From positions 105,542,836-105,606,835 of the forward strand of contig CAKMRJ010003334.1 of the NCBI GenBank assembly GCA_928212115.1: a stretch of DNA of 64,000 nucleotides, in the 5' to 3' direction. The DNA comes from Lactuca virosa. Taxonomy: Eukaryota > Streptophyta > Magnoliopsida > Asterales > Asteraceae. A program made the translations under genes and the position numbers. Positions 34,243-46,422 of the stretch are shown in pieces. Every line of letters starts with the position of its first letter. Position 1 is the first letter of the stretch. Below the pieces are notes generated by a model. That model ran no database searches. It saw only the letters and a program-made list of their open reading frames with translations, and was not told the DNA's origin.

Positions 34243-35188
34243 GTGGTATCAGAGCCACAGGTTGTTTTCTGTTATATTGATGCACATGTTTTATTTTCAA
34301 GTTGAAAAAGAAAAGAAAAAAAGTAAAATTTGAATCATTTGTTATATGAGTTGAATTAGGTCAAATTTAGTAAAACATAAAATGATATGATTATTTTATT
34401 AGTTTTAAAAGTTTGATCTAAATGTTTTAAGGAGTTACAAATTTTGTCATAAAATTTTGGAGCTCAAAAGTTTTTTTTTAAAGTTGTGATCTTAAGGGTT
34501 TTTGAAACTTCCATAAGTTATGGATATGAAAGTTTTTTTTTAAAAAAAAAATTTGATTCAAAGTTTTTATGGAGTTACAAAATTTGGGGTTAATGTTTTA
34601 AAGAATTCCATAACTTGTTCTTATGGAACATGGAAAGTTTCATCATAAAACACCATTAATTACATAAGTTATGGAATCCAAAGGTTTGCAAGAATTATAA
34701 AACTTGCCCTCAAGTTTTGGAATTTGAGAAAAAGTTTTTTATGAAAAAAAGAATTGAATTCTAAAACTCTTGGGTTCATAACTTAAACAATTAATTAAAT
34801 GGTTTTAATTTTGAGTTTAATAATTGGAATTATGATGTTTTGTTGAATAGTTCAAATTAACTCTTATGGACTTTATTAATAGTTAATTAAAGCGTTTAAT
34901 TAAAAGAGTATTATTAAATCCATAAATATATGGTTTGAGTTTAATTAAATTAAAAGTCTAGTTTAATTAATAGATTAAACCACCAAGTATTTTAAATGTC
35001 TAAAATACACCCTTATACTATTGTAATATTAAAATTTTAATATATTATATGTATAAGAGCAAGTCGTCTTACCATTAGTAGGCCTCATTCACGAAGCCGG
35101 TCTATAAGGAGGGTTAAAGGTTACTGCCTATAAAATGGAAGTTTAATGGGTGTCCACTCTCATTCACCGCTTCCTTGACCGGTGGAGG
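34243..35188 (+). mobile_element. Copia leader with primer-binding site
   Basis: tggtatcagagcc (34244-34256) is the site for initiator tRNA-Met priming. About 930 bp of AT-rich, noncoding leader follow, ending 'ccgcttccttgaccggtggagg' where the inverted LTR begins. No gag frame is present; the internal domain is cut off here. Confidence 0.8.
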
Positions 35189-35941
35189 TGTTGGGTTATG
35201 AGCATTCTAACACTCCTAAGTGTACATGCAACCCTAAATACCTTGGATCTATGTTTTCTCTATTATACATACAATTATGAACATCCAAGGTATTATCCTA
35301 ATCTAGCATACAAAATAATAAATATAACAAGATAGAATACATACCTCTTTGATGTAGAATGTCTTCATGAAGCTTGAGTGCCTAGTGCCCCAAGTGTGAC
35401 ACCTCAAATGGTTCACACAACACCAAGTACACTTGGAATAACTTGAGAGAAACTTGAACACTCCTTGAAATCGTCTAGCCCTCACACTCACACATTAGTG
35501 CACGATTTCTTGAGCCATGGGATTCTTTTATATGGTGGCTATTAGGGTTACACCATGTAACTCATAACTTTACCCATTCCTTATGCTCCATGGATTTTAA
35601 CCTCCATGGAGTATCCATGGGTCACCCCATGGACTTAGTCCAACACAAGGAATCTTGGATCACAAGCCCACATATATAAGAATGAATGATTTACACAATC
35701 AACCCATATATTTAATTAGTCTCCTTTTGATCACTTAATTAATTCCAAATTAATTCTTGATCAATACTAATTAAATAACCTTATTAATATATTAGAACTT
35801 ATAATATATTAACCAACCTTAAGTGTTATTTCTCTCATTATAGTCTATCCAAATGCATGATGCCATGCAACCCAAATGGACCATGTCGGGTCGGGTCAAG
35901 TCTTACCAATTATAGTTATGGACTTAGACATTAATCCAACA
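35189..35941 (-). repeat. Inverted, divergent Copia LTR, 753 bp
   Basis: It runs from tgttgggttatgagcattc to gacattaatccaaca, which is the reverse complement of the same Copia LTR type at lower identity (perhaps 70-80%). The sequence to its right is its polypurine tract. Confidence 0.85.
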
Positions 35942-36612
35942 GTCTCCCACTTGGATAAGTCTAAAACTATTATTGCGTATGACTTCAGGAACCGATCATC
36001 AATCGTAGCTCTCAAAAGCTTCTGTCGAACTCTGACCTTGTCGATGAACTCTGACCTTTGTCAATGACTTGTCCATTAGATAAGGGTTCATATATTCCTC
36101 CATTCTAGATATCATATGGACTGAGACATGGATTATCAATCATTCTCTCTGTCCATTTGTTGTTTCCCGATTTCCGATTCATGATGACTGACTGATTGAA
36201 CAAATCAAATCAGTCCTGGCTTGGCCAAGCACTCACATGTATCATCTTTAAATCATCGAGGGGCCCACAAATATCGCTTTTATCCCGAAGGTAAAAGGAA
36301 TGGATAAACTTCGACTCATATGGCTTGTTCTACTACTTGTTGAATCATACACAAAGGCACGTTTTATAACATCGAGTTACCAATGCGTTTTCATGCAATC
36401 AATGTATACCAACTCATAGTAACAACTCATATATCTAGGTTTGAAGAATATAAGATATTATCGTCTCATGATCACTCGTGATAAAATCCATGAAGTGATT
36501 CAAATGAGCGCGGGTTGAATCCAATACTCAGAACTTATGAGCACTCATGAATGTTGTAGCACCACTTTGTCCACCAACTTGGACCTCTACAAACCAACCC
36601 ATGACAGTCTTG
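35942..36612 (-). mobile_element. Copia 3' internal fragment with polypurine tract
   Basis: gtctcccacttgg (35942-35954) is the inverse of a polypurine tract ccaagtgggagac, adjoining the inverted LTR. The remaining ~650 bp are noncoding 3' sequence. The fragment is cut at 36612, where the second copy of the 1225-bp block begins. Confidence 0.75.
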
Positions 36613-37837
36613 ATTTAATCCATCTGTCACACCCCTGAACCAGACGGCGGAAACGTCCGAGGGCTCGCGTGACTCAAATTGAATATCATCACAATGATTA
36701 TACATGAAACACAACATAAACTTCACAATGCATTAATACATTACAACTGACATTGTTCACATCAAGTACATTGTCTAAATATTACATATCCATGGCATAA
36801 ATTGTTTGAGAGTTTTCAAAACATAACATCCTAACATACTTGGTATTACTCTCCAGCTTACCTGTTACCTGAGAATACAAGTTATTTTGAAAACGTCAAC
36901 ATATGGAATGTTGGTGAGTTCATAAGCAGGTTTGTTATAAAAATGTTTTGTGTAGTTCATAAAACCCAGAAAATCCGATATTTTCTGATAAGACAATTGT
37001 TTATACCCAAAGTGTGAAGATCCATAAGTTTGTGCATGAATGATTTCAAAACGTGTATAAATGAGAAGTTTTGCATTATAGTTATTGTTGGATTAATGTC
37101 TAAGTCCATAACTATATTTGGTATGTACTTGACCCGACCCGGCATGGTCCATTTGGGTTGCACTTCACCGGCACAATTTATATGGATAGTCTTTTGAAAA
37201 TAGTATATTTATGATTTATATTAATATATTATAAGTTCTAATATATTAATATGGAATCATATTATTTAATTAGTATTGATCAAGAATTAATTTAGAATTA
37301 ATTAAGTGATCAAAAAGAACTAATTAAATATGGACTCTTATATATATGGAATGGGCCAAGTTCATTTAGGTTGGGCTAAGCTTTCATGGATGGTCCATGG
37401 AGCTTTTAACCCATGGATCCTATGTAAATGAAAGGTCATGGGTATTAGGGTTTACATGGATGTAACTCTAATCCTCCATAATATATAAAGGGGTCATTGG
37501 CTCACAAAATTGGCACAAGTGTGTAAAAATAAGAGTGGGCCGATTTTAGTGTGCATACATATTCTCTCAAGTTCTTCCAAGGTGTTTTGGTGATTTGTGA
37601 TTCCATTTGAGGCTTCCACACTATTGGGGCTAAGATCTTAAAGCTTGAAGACATCAAACTACATCAAAAGGTATGTCATCTAACTAGAACTTTGTAGTAT
37701 AGGTGCTTCATAATATGCTAGTTAGGATGAAACCTTGGAATAGTTAATATTTGCATGTATAATAGAGAAAACATAGATCCAAGGTTTATAGGGTTGCATG
37801 TACACCATAGGAGTGTTAGAATGCTCAAAACCCAACA
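36613..37837. repeat. 1225-bp direct duplication, copy 2
   Basis: Same content as 33018-34242, including the 12 bp of S2 flank. In this copy the Copia LTR is a true solo LTR and LTR A continues after it. Confidence 0.9.
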
Positions 37838-40570
37838 GTTATTGAAAGTACAAGTGAAGGATATTGATTTCCTCGAAAAACCCGATGTTTTCCCATAATA
37901 TAATATAATTGTTTCAAATTGTTATACCGTCACAACGAATGATTATGATTTTTCCTTGATTACTCGGATAGTATTGGATTCATCTATTTATGTGTGAGTC
38001 GTTATAATCATGCATGATAATGACTAGTTCGTCTGTCTTGGCATTCTAGCGGACGCCGGAATTGATCTTAAGATTTTGTCACCCTACACTGGCCGAGTCT
38101 AACTGTAGCGAACAACTGAGGTGTGGGGGAGTCACCCCCGTATAGATCTATACACAAACTCTCGCTCTCCTTCCAGGAGACTTTGATTATAACTACAGAC
38201 TACGAACAACACTTAGAGGTGTCGCCCGTTATTACTCACTTAATCCAAACGAAATTGATTACCATTGATTAACGACCTGTATCTGTTTACTTGAATTGAA
38301 GGCAAGCCTAACAAACGAGGAGAAGAGGATTACAAAGTCCTGCTAATTACGTGTGTTATTTAAGGCTGTTGGTTATAGAAAGGACGCGTTGGCCCATTTC
38401 ACATTTGATTTAATTGGACCTTACTAGCAATGCTAATGGGCCACTGAGGCCCAATAGCACATAGAAGCCATTGAGGGTCCCTTAAACATGTATTGGGTCA
38501 CAGGAGGCCCAATAGACATGTGTTATTATTGTTAGGCCCAAAAGTCATGTCGATGGGCCACGAAGGCCCAATAAGCATGATTAGGATCTTTTAAGCCCAA
38601 CTATTTGAATATTTACTTGTTTTAGGTATAGTATAATTGTCGGAAGTTTGATTGAACAATTGTTAAATTCGCAACGGCACGAAACTTGTCGATTGTTTAT
38701 AACGATATTTGAAAATTATGTATATTCTTCATTCTATTTTCATAAGTTGTAATTTGGTATTTTTTTGACCCAAATATCTTAATAATAAAATAATTGACTC
38801 AAATATTGGTTTGACCCATTCAGCCCTTTTTCTAATGAAAATGACAATTTAAGTCCCTTATAAAAAAAAGACATTTTAGGCCCTTAAACCATTTTCTTGA
38901 CATTTTGACCCATACGCTTGTTTAAGTAATGTTTTTAGCTCAAAATTTACTCTTTGGCAGTTTCAGCCCCTTCAGTAAGGAGTTTTTCGGTTAAAGTCCA
39001 AGCTTTTCGCAACTTTTACAATTTTGGCCCAAATTCCAAAAACTTTACATTTTTTATCCTTTTTGGAAAAAAAATCATTTTAACCCCTGAAATAGTTTTG
39101 TTTACCCCTTTTACCCCCTTTTTTTAGAGTTGTAACATTTCAGTCCCTTGAAAATCATATTTTCGCAATTTTTGGGCCTATGGGTCGAAAAGCCCAAAAA
39201 TTGGCCCATTAAGCTACAAATTACATATCTAGTCCTTTGAAGAGCATAATATTCATAAAAACATTTATTTTAACTGTTTTGACTCTTTTGGTCCTTAAGA
39301 AAACCGTGAATGACAAATTTTTAACCCAACTTTTGTTTATTTGACAAATATAGTCCAAAAACGAGTTTTATGTTGCAATATGTTTATTATAACCTTAGAG
39401 GGTAATTTTTCTTGACTTGTATAGTGTAATATATCTTAGATCATGTTTATTTTCCTTCTTGTGCCATAGATCTCGAGATTTCTTTCCTTTTTGTTACATA
39501 TTTACCACATAAACACATAAAATCACACATACATACATGAAATCACACATAACATACACATGCACATAGATCTACACATTTTACTTGTATTCTCCCCCAT
39601 AAAACTTATGAAAACCGAAAATAGAGGGGTATGAACTCACCTTTTCTTGTTGTTTTTGATTTGAAGAAGAAAGGGAAGAGTTTGATGCTATTTTTCGGCC
39701 CTAGCAAGCTTCCTTGGGTTGATTTCAAACTTAAGAAGCTTTTAAGGAGTAGATCACGAAAATTGTGTGAGTTAGGAAGAAGTTTTGATGAAATAAAGAG
39801 ACTAGGTTATGAATCTAAACAATAACTTACCAATGATGATGATTATTGTGGAATAACCTTCTTGAAAAGCCGTAACTCTCGAAAATTTTGAAGGAGAAGT
39901 GAAGAAGTTGTTGTGAGTTCTTGAGAGAAGCTTAAGTGAATTGTGTGTGTGTGTTTTTCCTTTGTCCGAGAGATAAGAAGGAGAGAAGGAGAAGAGAGAG
40001 AGGTGAAAGGATGGATTGCATGGAGATTTGTGATGGTGCATGGAAGTCCATAATGTAATAAGGAGGTGGCTAACCCTCCTTATTTCATTAATTTCTTTTT
40101 TTTTGTTTTCCTCTTGGGCCGAGAAAGAGAGAAGAGAAAAGAGGATTTGGGCCTTTTGTGCTAAAGTCTCCTAATGTGAAGCCCAAGTTAATGGTTTTCG
40201 GCCCAATGGGCCTTAAGAGGTTTTACGGCCCAATTTGGGTATTTTATTTCATTCTAGGCCCATTATGGCCCAAAATGTTAAAATAAATGAAAGTGGGTCC
40301 AATTAGAGCCTATTTAAGAGTTCTAAGCCCAAAATAGTCAAAATTGGAAGCATATTGGTCCATTGGGCCCAATAAGAAAATCCTAGTCCAAATGGACTTA
40401 AACCGGGATTTTTAGGGTTTCCAATTTTTTTTGACTATTTGAATGTTTGTATAGAGTATTTGATGGAATTTTGTAGTCATTGAATAAGCACCATATATGT
40501 TTTCAAGTTTTAACTACAATGTTATCTTTGTTAAGGGTTTTACAAAGCATCAAAATTCCCAGTTGTGACA
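36625..40570 (-). repeat. LTR A (3' LTR of E1) with Copia solo LTR inside
   Basis: TGTCACACCC…TTGTGACA. After removing the Copia solo LTR and one gttat copy it is about 3189 bp, close to LTR C (3196 bp). It differs from B and C at shared positions (for example 'aagttttgcattatag' against 'aagagcattatag'), so B and C are the closer pair. It contains many tgggcc/ggccca motifs. Confidence 0.9.
37086..37837 (+). mobile_element. Copia solo LTR, 752 bp, in LTR A
   Basis: TGTTGGATTAAT…CCCAACA, with gttat on both sides (37081-37085 and 37838-37842). LTR A reads continuously across the site (…gttattgaaagtac), as in LTR B and C. No internal sequence remains. Confidence 0.93.
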
Positions 40571-40583
40571 TCATCCCCCCGTT
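40571..40583 (-). promoter_or_regulatory. E1 polypurine tract
   Basis: tcatccccccgtt next to LTR A; read on the minus strand it is a purine-rich aacggggggatga. The same sequence with one C fewer adjoins LTR B (49292-49303). Confidence 0.75.
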
Positions 40584-40616
40584 AGAGGGAATTTTGTCCC
40601 GAAATTCTTTTTAAGG

Positions 40617-41937
40617 CTAGCTTTGAGAATACGAGAATAGGTGAGGGTACTTCTGCTTCATCTGGTCTTCGCGTTCCCATGTGAATTCTGGTCCGCGTTT
40701 CGCGTTCCACCGAACTTTCACAATCGGAATGCGACTTTGCTTAGTACGCTTCACTACCCTGTCCATGATTTCGATTGGTTCTTCGATGAACAGGAGATTC
40801 TCATTGATTTCGATTTCTTCTAATGGAATGACGAGAGTTTCGTCGGATAAGCACTTCTTTAAATTGGAAACATGGAATACGGGGTGTACACTGCTTAGCT
40901 CAGCGGGTAGCTGCAGTTGATAAGCCACTGGACCGATTCGGGCAAGAATCTCGAAGGGTCCAATGTATCGTGGGTTTAGTTTTCCCCGTTTCCCAAAATG
41001 AATCACCCCTTTCCAGGGAGAGACCTTTAACAACACCCGATCCCCGACTTTAAATTCCAAGGGCTTTGGCCGCTTATCGGCGTAGCTCTTCTGTCTGTCT
41101 CATGATGATTGCAGTCGGGCTCTGATCTGAATTATCTTCTCGGTCGTTTCGCGTATGATTTCTGGTCCCGTTAATGCATTGCCTGGTGTTTGTCCTCTTG
41201 CTAGCTGAGTGTCACCTACCTCAGCCCAACACAACGATGATCTACATTTACGCCCATACAATGCCTCGAAAGGAGCAACTTTGATGCTTGAGTGATAACT
41301 GTTGTACGAGAATTCGATCAAAGGCAAGTGGGTATCCCACGACCTTCCAAAGTCTATCACACATGCGCGAAACATATCTTCTAGTGTTTGAATGTTTCGC
41401 TCGCTTTGACCATCCGTTTGTGGGTGGTAGGCAGTGCTCATGTCAAGTTGTGTTCCCATAGCTTTCTGAAGCGATTGCCAAAAGCGTGAAGTAAACCTAC
41501 TATATCTATCTGAGATGATAGATATTGGCACTCCGTGAAGTCTCACGATTTCCTTGATATAGATCCTTGTCAGTCGTTCCATCTTGTATGACTCTTTTAT
41601 TGGCAGGAAATGAGCGGATTTTGTCAACCTGTCAACTATTACCCAAATGGTATCCAAACCATCAGTCGTCTTGGGTAGTTTGGTCACAAAGTCCATAGTA
41701 ATCCTTTCCCATTTCCACTCAGGAATTATTGGTTGTTGTAGTAATCCCGAGGGCTTCTGATATTCCACCTTTACTTTAGCACACGTGAGGCACTTGCTAA
41801 CGTAAGTGGCAATTTCTGCCTTCATGTTAGGCCACCAATAATGTTGCTTGATATCCAAGTACATTTTATCTTAACCCGGATGGATGGAGTATCGTGTCTT
41901 GTGGGCCTCATTCATGACTACTTCTCTGAATCCCCCA
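40617..41937 (-). pseudogene. E1 integrase and chromodomain-like tail
   Basis: Integrase inserts the cDNA into the genome. The frame from 41864 has a zinc-finger Cys pair (KCLTCAKVKVEYQKP), the catalytic-core motifs MDFVTKLPKT and ISDRYSRFTSRFW, and YHPQTDGQSERNIQTLEDM including the Glu. A TGA after RARLQSS (41100-41102) ends it. The tail resumes in MEFKVGDRVLLKVSPWKG (41060) and ends in a chromodomain-like IVKVRWNAKRGPEFTWERED…YPHLFSYS at 40617; chromodomains direct chromovirus integration to marked heterochromatin. Compared with E2 it has SDRY for SDRD, one residue missing in YNSYHSS, a nonsense mutation, and a 3-base deletion near 41085. The catalytic Asp itself is kept. Confidence 0.88.
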
Positions 41938-41940
41938 AGT

Positions 41941-43391
41941 TTAGGGATCCAAATGTGGTTCATGAAATAATATGCTCCGTCCTCCTTCACTTCGAAATTC
42001 TTTTCCATTCCACGTAACGCTTCGCTTGTTTTGTTTTCTGCCTTCATGGCATCGAACTGGGTTTGCTATGATTTGCGAGGTCAGGTGGGATTGAACGGTT
42101 ATGGAGAGAGTCTTCAAACGACGATTCGAGTATTCTTTTCGACTCAAGGCATCAGCTACCACGTTAGCCTTTCCTGGGTGGTACTTGATTTCGCACTCAT
42201 AATCGTTCAGCAGTTCAACCCATCTTCGTTGCCTCATGTTTAGCTCCTTTTGATTTAAAATATGTTGGAGACTCTTGTGGTCAGTGAAAATAGTGCACTT
42301 GGTACCATAAAGGTAGTGCCTCCAAATCTTCAAGGGGAAGACCACAGCTCCCAATTCAAGATCATGGGTGGTATAATTCACCTCATGTGTCTTTAGTTGT
42401 CGGGACGCATAACCTATCACCTTCCCACGCTGCATGAGTACACAGCCTAAACCCTGATTCGATGCATCACAGTAAACTATGAAGTCCTCTGTTCCCTCTG
42501 GTAGTGATAATACCGGTGCACTGCAGAGTGCTTGCTTCAGAGTTCGGAATGCAGCTTCTTGCTTATCCGTCCATTCAAAGGGTACACCCTTTTGCGTAAG
42601 CAAGGTAAGTGGCTTGGCTGTTTTGGAGAAGTTCTGAATGAACCTCCAGTAATAGCCCTGCGAGACCTAAAAATTGACGAATTTCTGTGGGTGTCGTTGG
42701 GATCGCCCATCCTTCGATGGCTTTGACCTTAGAAGGATCCACATGTATCCCTTCTTGACTAACAACATGACCCAAAAAGTTCACACTACGGAGCCAGAAC
42801 TCACACTTAGAGAGTTTTGCGTATAGTTTTTCGGTTCTTAGGGTTTCTAAGATTTGCCGGAGATGTCGGCCGTGCTCCTCTTCGCTTCGAGAATAGACTA
42901 GAATATCGTCGATGAAAACGATGACAAAGTTGTCGAGGAATGGTCGATAGATTCAATTCATTAGGTCCATGAATGCGGCAGGGGCATTCGTTAGACCGAA
43001 GGGCATTACGACAAATTCATAATGTCCATAACGAGTTCGGAAAGCGGGTTTGGGGATATCCTCTTCCCGGACTTTGAGTTGGTGGTATCCGGATCGCAGA
43101 TCTATCTTAGAGAAGTAACTTGCTCCTTGGAGTTGGTCAAAAAGACCGTCGATTCGCGGAAGTGGATAGCGATTTTTGATAGTGAGCTTATTTAGTTCTC
43201 TGTAGTCAATACACATCCTAAAGGAACCGTCTTTCTTCTTAACAAAGAGAACCGGAGCTCCCCAAGGTGAGAAACTGGGTCAGATGAATCTTTTATCCAA
43301 AAGTTCGCTGAGTTGGCTGGACAGCTCTTGCATTTCCACAGGAGCCAATCTGTAGGGCGATTTGGCGATGGGTGTAGCTCCTGGCACGAGG
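41941..43391 (-). pseudogene. E1 reverse transcriptase and RNase H
   Basis: RT copies element RNA to cDNA; RNase H removes the RNA strand. RT pieces: MCIDYRELNKLTIKNRYPLP to VMPFGLTNAPAAFMDLMN (43216-42956), then a stop where E2 reads NRICRP; the catalytic FIDDILVYS (about 42895-42925); NFLGHVVSQEGIHVDPSKV (42784) with a frameshift at about 42656 (one extra C relative to E2). RNase H: IVYCDASNQGLGCVLMQRG, ASRQLKTHE, TDHKSLQHI and KYHPGKANVVADALSRKE (42603 onward), then a frameshift near 42050. Three lesions make it inactive. E2 is intact at these positions. Confidence 0.88.
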
Positions 43392-45230
43392 TCAATTCGG
43401 AACTCGACTTGTCTTTCTGGGGTATCCCGGAAGATCTTCAGGAAAGACATCTGGGAAATCGCAAGCCATTGGGATGTTTCGAATATTGACCTCTTCTTTG
43501 GACTTATCCACTATATGAGCCAGAAACGTCAAGTCCTTCTTTCGTAGATACTTTTGTGCCTTGATGCACGAGATAAGACGAAGGTTCGTGCTAGGTTTGT
43601 CTCCGTATATAATTAGGGTTTCGCGATTTGGGAGGTGAAGGCGAACGACCTTCTCGTGACACATAATTTCAGCATGGTGGGGGCTTAACCAGTCCATGCC
43701 GATAATCACATCAAAACTCCTAATGGATACAGACATTAAGTTTATTTGAAAGACGTGATGGTTCAAGGTCAGGGTACATCCGATGTAGATTTCCCTAGTG
43801 GATTCTGTTTTCCCATTAGCCATTTCCACCGTAAAGGTTTCATTAAGCGTCTGGGGTTGTTGTTTTAACAAGTGTTTGAATCTATTACTTACAAAGCTTC
43901 GTTCTGCCCCGGTATCGAATAGGATGCATGCATAAGTGTGGTTTAGGAGAAACGTACCGGTGACAATAGCGGGATCCTGAACCGCTTCTCCCTGACCCAT
44001 GGTCAGCACTCTTCCTGCTCCTCCATTCCCAGGGTTGTTGATGTTGGGGCAGTTTTGACGGAAATGCCCAGTCTTTCCACATCCATAGCAGGTGTGGCTT
44101 GGTCCCGCATTATTGCCGCTGTTGTTGGTGTTGTTGTTGTTGTTGTTGCGGTTGTTGTTGTTGTTGTTGTTTCCTTGCTGCTGGTTCTGGGGAGGATAGG
44201 TCCTGCAATATTTTGCCGTGTGACCCTTTCGATTGCAACTGGTACAATTCATCTCCCTGCATTCGCCATTATGATGGAGACTGCACTTATTGCACTTTGG
44301 GAGATTCCCGGAATACTGCCTAGGGGCACTTGGAGTAGCTGAGACTGGAGCATGTGGTGTGGAGGGTACTTGGGTGGTTGCAGCATTGACTGTCACTGTT
44401 TGTTGCTTCTTTGACGTCTCTGAGCCTTGTCGCCCCTTTCTCTTGTTATTCTTTCCTTTCTTGTTGTCACTCTCCTTCTTGCCTTCAGTTTCCCCTGGCT
44501 TCTCGCCCTTCTTGTTGTTGTGGTCGTACAGTTTCTTGGCCAACCTCTTGGCACTGTTGAAGGTTTCGGGATTTGCAGCTATCACATTTTTGCTTGAATT
44601 GGGGAGGTTAATCCCCAGATGAATCGTTCGATTTTCTTTCCCTCTGAAGTAATCATGCCAGGGCACAACAGTGACAGTTCGCTAAACCTTGATATGTATG
44701 CATCAATGTCGGAGTTGCGGACGGTGAGATTCCATAACTCTTGCTCCATTTTCTGAATTTCGCCTCGCGGGCAGTACTCGACCATCAACATTTCTTTCAA
44801 CTCCGCCCACGGCATGGCGTTGGCTACGGGGAGAGTCATGGCCTCTACATGTCCATTCCACCAGGTGAGATCTTGGTCAACGAATGTGCATGCGGCAAAC
44901 TTCACTTTCATCTCCTCGGGGCATTCACATATCTCAAATACCGATTCCACCTTTTCAATCCATCTCTTTAGGGTTATCATTCCACCCGTACCATTAAAGG
45001 TTCGTCGCTTGGCGTTGGTGAAGTCCTTGTAAGAGCATGTCTTGGCAGGTCCTTGATTTATTCCGTTGTTCGAACTTCCAGCCCCTTGTCCATTGCCTCC
45101 ACCATTGTTCCCTTGGTGGATTTGCGCCATGGCTGCCGTGACTGCAGCAGATACAGCTGCTTGAAATGCAGCTGAGTTGATTTCTGGTGGGGGTTGGCTC
45201 AGGGTTTCCACGGGTTGGTCGTTGAGGCAT
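43392..45230 (-). pseudogene. E1 gag and protease
   Basis: The intended start is ATG at 45230 (MPQRPTRGNPEPTP). One extra G in a G-run just after it shifts the frame; a substitute out-of-frame ATG at 45241 then reads PPEINSAAFQAAVSAAVTAA. The capsid-like region has TWWNGHVEAM and YISRFSELSLLCPGMI. A frameshift near 44590 separates it from the next frame (44666-43392), which has three Cys/His modules: CNKCSLHHNGEC, CTSCNRKGHTAKYC and CYGCGKTGHFRQNC. A long Asn-rich linker (about 44120-44180) lies between the second and third. The protease active site is CILFDTGAERSF (about 43900-43935), with VIIGMDWLS downstream. The frame ends near the DFPDVFPEDLPG hinge through another shift. Confidence 0.88.
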
Positions 45231-45601
45231 CTTTCTGTCATTGAACGGAAAGATGTTGAGTGCCTATGATTTTTGTGAGTTTGTGGTCCTATAAACTAGG
45301 TGTATTGCATGTACTTAAGTAGTATCACATGTTAACATACAATCATGGATACATAACACATAACAGATAACAACATCACAATAGAACACATATATTTTTC
45401 CATTAATAATATCCATACTTTTGATACATGAAAATTTGCTCGAAAGAGCATACATAAGTGGTGCAAGTTCGGCAGCGTAACGACTCTATGAGTAGTGTAA
45501 TCACTTAAACATAGAGTCGATGGTACATAGCATAGATCATAGTACTAGTAGGGTAAGGCTGGTCCTAACACTCTAAGGAGCGCCCGACGGCGGCAGCGAG
45601 G

Positions 45602-46006
45602 TCATATACCAAAGTGTTGTGCCAACAACTGGGCCATCTCAGTCATTTCTCCAATGACTTCATCTCTTTCCTGTACGGCCTGCACCGCTCGTGCTTCCAT
45701 GGCGAATAGTTGTTGCCGTAGAGCGGCAATCTCAGCTTCCGGAGAACGATTCTCTCTCGCGGGATTCCCTGGTGGGGCAGGGTGGTTCTGCTGCGTCTCA
45801 CTGGTAGGTGGTGTGACGGAATCCTCGTATGGGTCTTGTTCTTCCTCCATGTCGTCATCGGTCCCATCAAACTCGTAGTCTGTGTCCGTGTACTAGTTGG
45901 GCCCAATGCCCGGTGCTCCCCCTTGATCTCCCTCGGGTTCGTCCTCGATCATTCCGTGGGCCACTAAGACCTGATAAAACTGAATGCCCTGGTGCTCTCC
46001 TTCCAT
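45602..46006 (-). CDS. Extra ORF upstream of gag in E1 (coiled-coil protein), one internal TAG
   Basis: From ATG at 46006 (MEGEHQGIQFYQVL) to a TGA at 45602-45604, 134 codons in one frame with a single TAG at codon 38. It has an acidic middle (DYEFDGTDDDMEEEQD), a Pro/Gln-rich stretch and a C-terminal amphipathic helix (EAEIAALRQQLFAMEARAVQ and ERDEVIGEMTEMAQLLAQ) that looks like a coiled coil. It lies between the primer-binding site and gag, about 370 bp from the gag start. The same ORF and the same TAG occur in E2. I know no family for it. It could be an accessory protein or the N-terminal relic of an older gag. Confidence 0.5.
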
Positions 46007-46407
46007 GGTGACTGAGAGGAGGTATATGAATAAACTATTATTACTCCTAAGATGTTTTAATTATTATGTAAATTGAGTTGATGTTCTCTTCTTGGTAACA
46101 AAGGGGTATGTTTTTAGGTTTACCGACCATCAAGGTTTCCCAGGGGCATGTGATAGTTGTACTTCGGAGAAAATGTAGTTGATCAGGCTACATTCACCCC
46201 TTAATACAACTAGGAACAGTCCCGACTTAACCGAGATGTCAGTATTATCTTATTTGATTTGGTATTATGTTCTTTTTCCTATATCGTACAAGTAGAGGTG
46301 TTTTATCGTTGTGTTTTATTTGTTTTGTTCAGAGTTGTTTTTGTCCCTCTTTTGTTTATAGTTGCATATCAATGTGTGGTTAGATATGCCAGTTCACTAT
46401 AAACAAA

Positions 46408-46419
46408 GCTCTGATACCA
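46408..46419 (-). promoter_or_regulatory. E1 primer-binding site (tRNA-iMet)
   Basis: gctctgatacca is the complement of tggtatcagagc, three bases from LTR B. It primes minus-strand cDNA synthesis. Confidence 0.9.
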
Positions 46420-46422
46420 ACC

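Noticed and set aside
41500..41540. Loss of the E1 integrase catalytic Asp
   Set aside because: SDRY against SDRD changes the residue two positions after the catalytic Asp; the catalytic Asp itself is kept.
44099..44342. Cys- and Val-rich plus-strand frames (also 52742-53023)
   Set aside because: They are the opposite strand of the Asn-rich linker codons of E1 and E2 gag.
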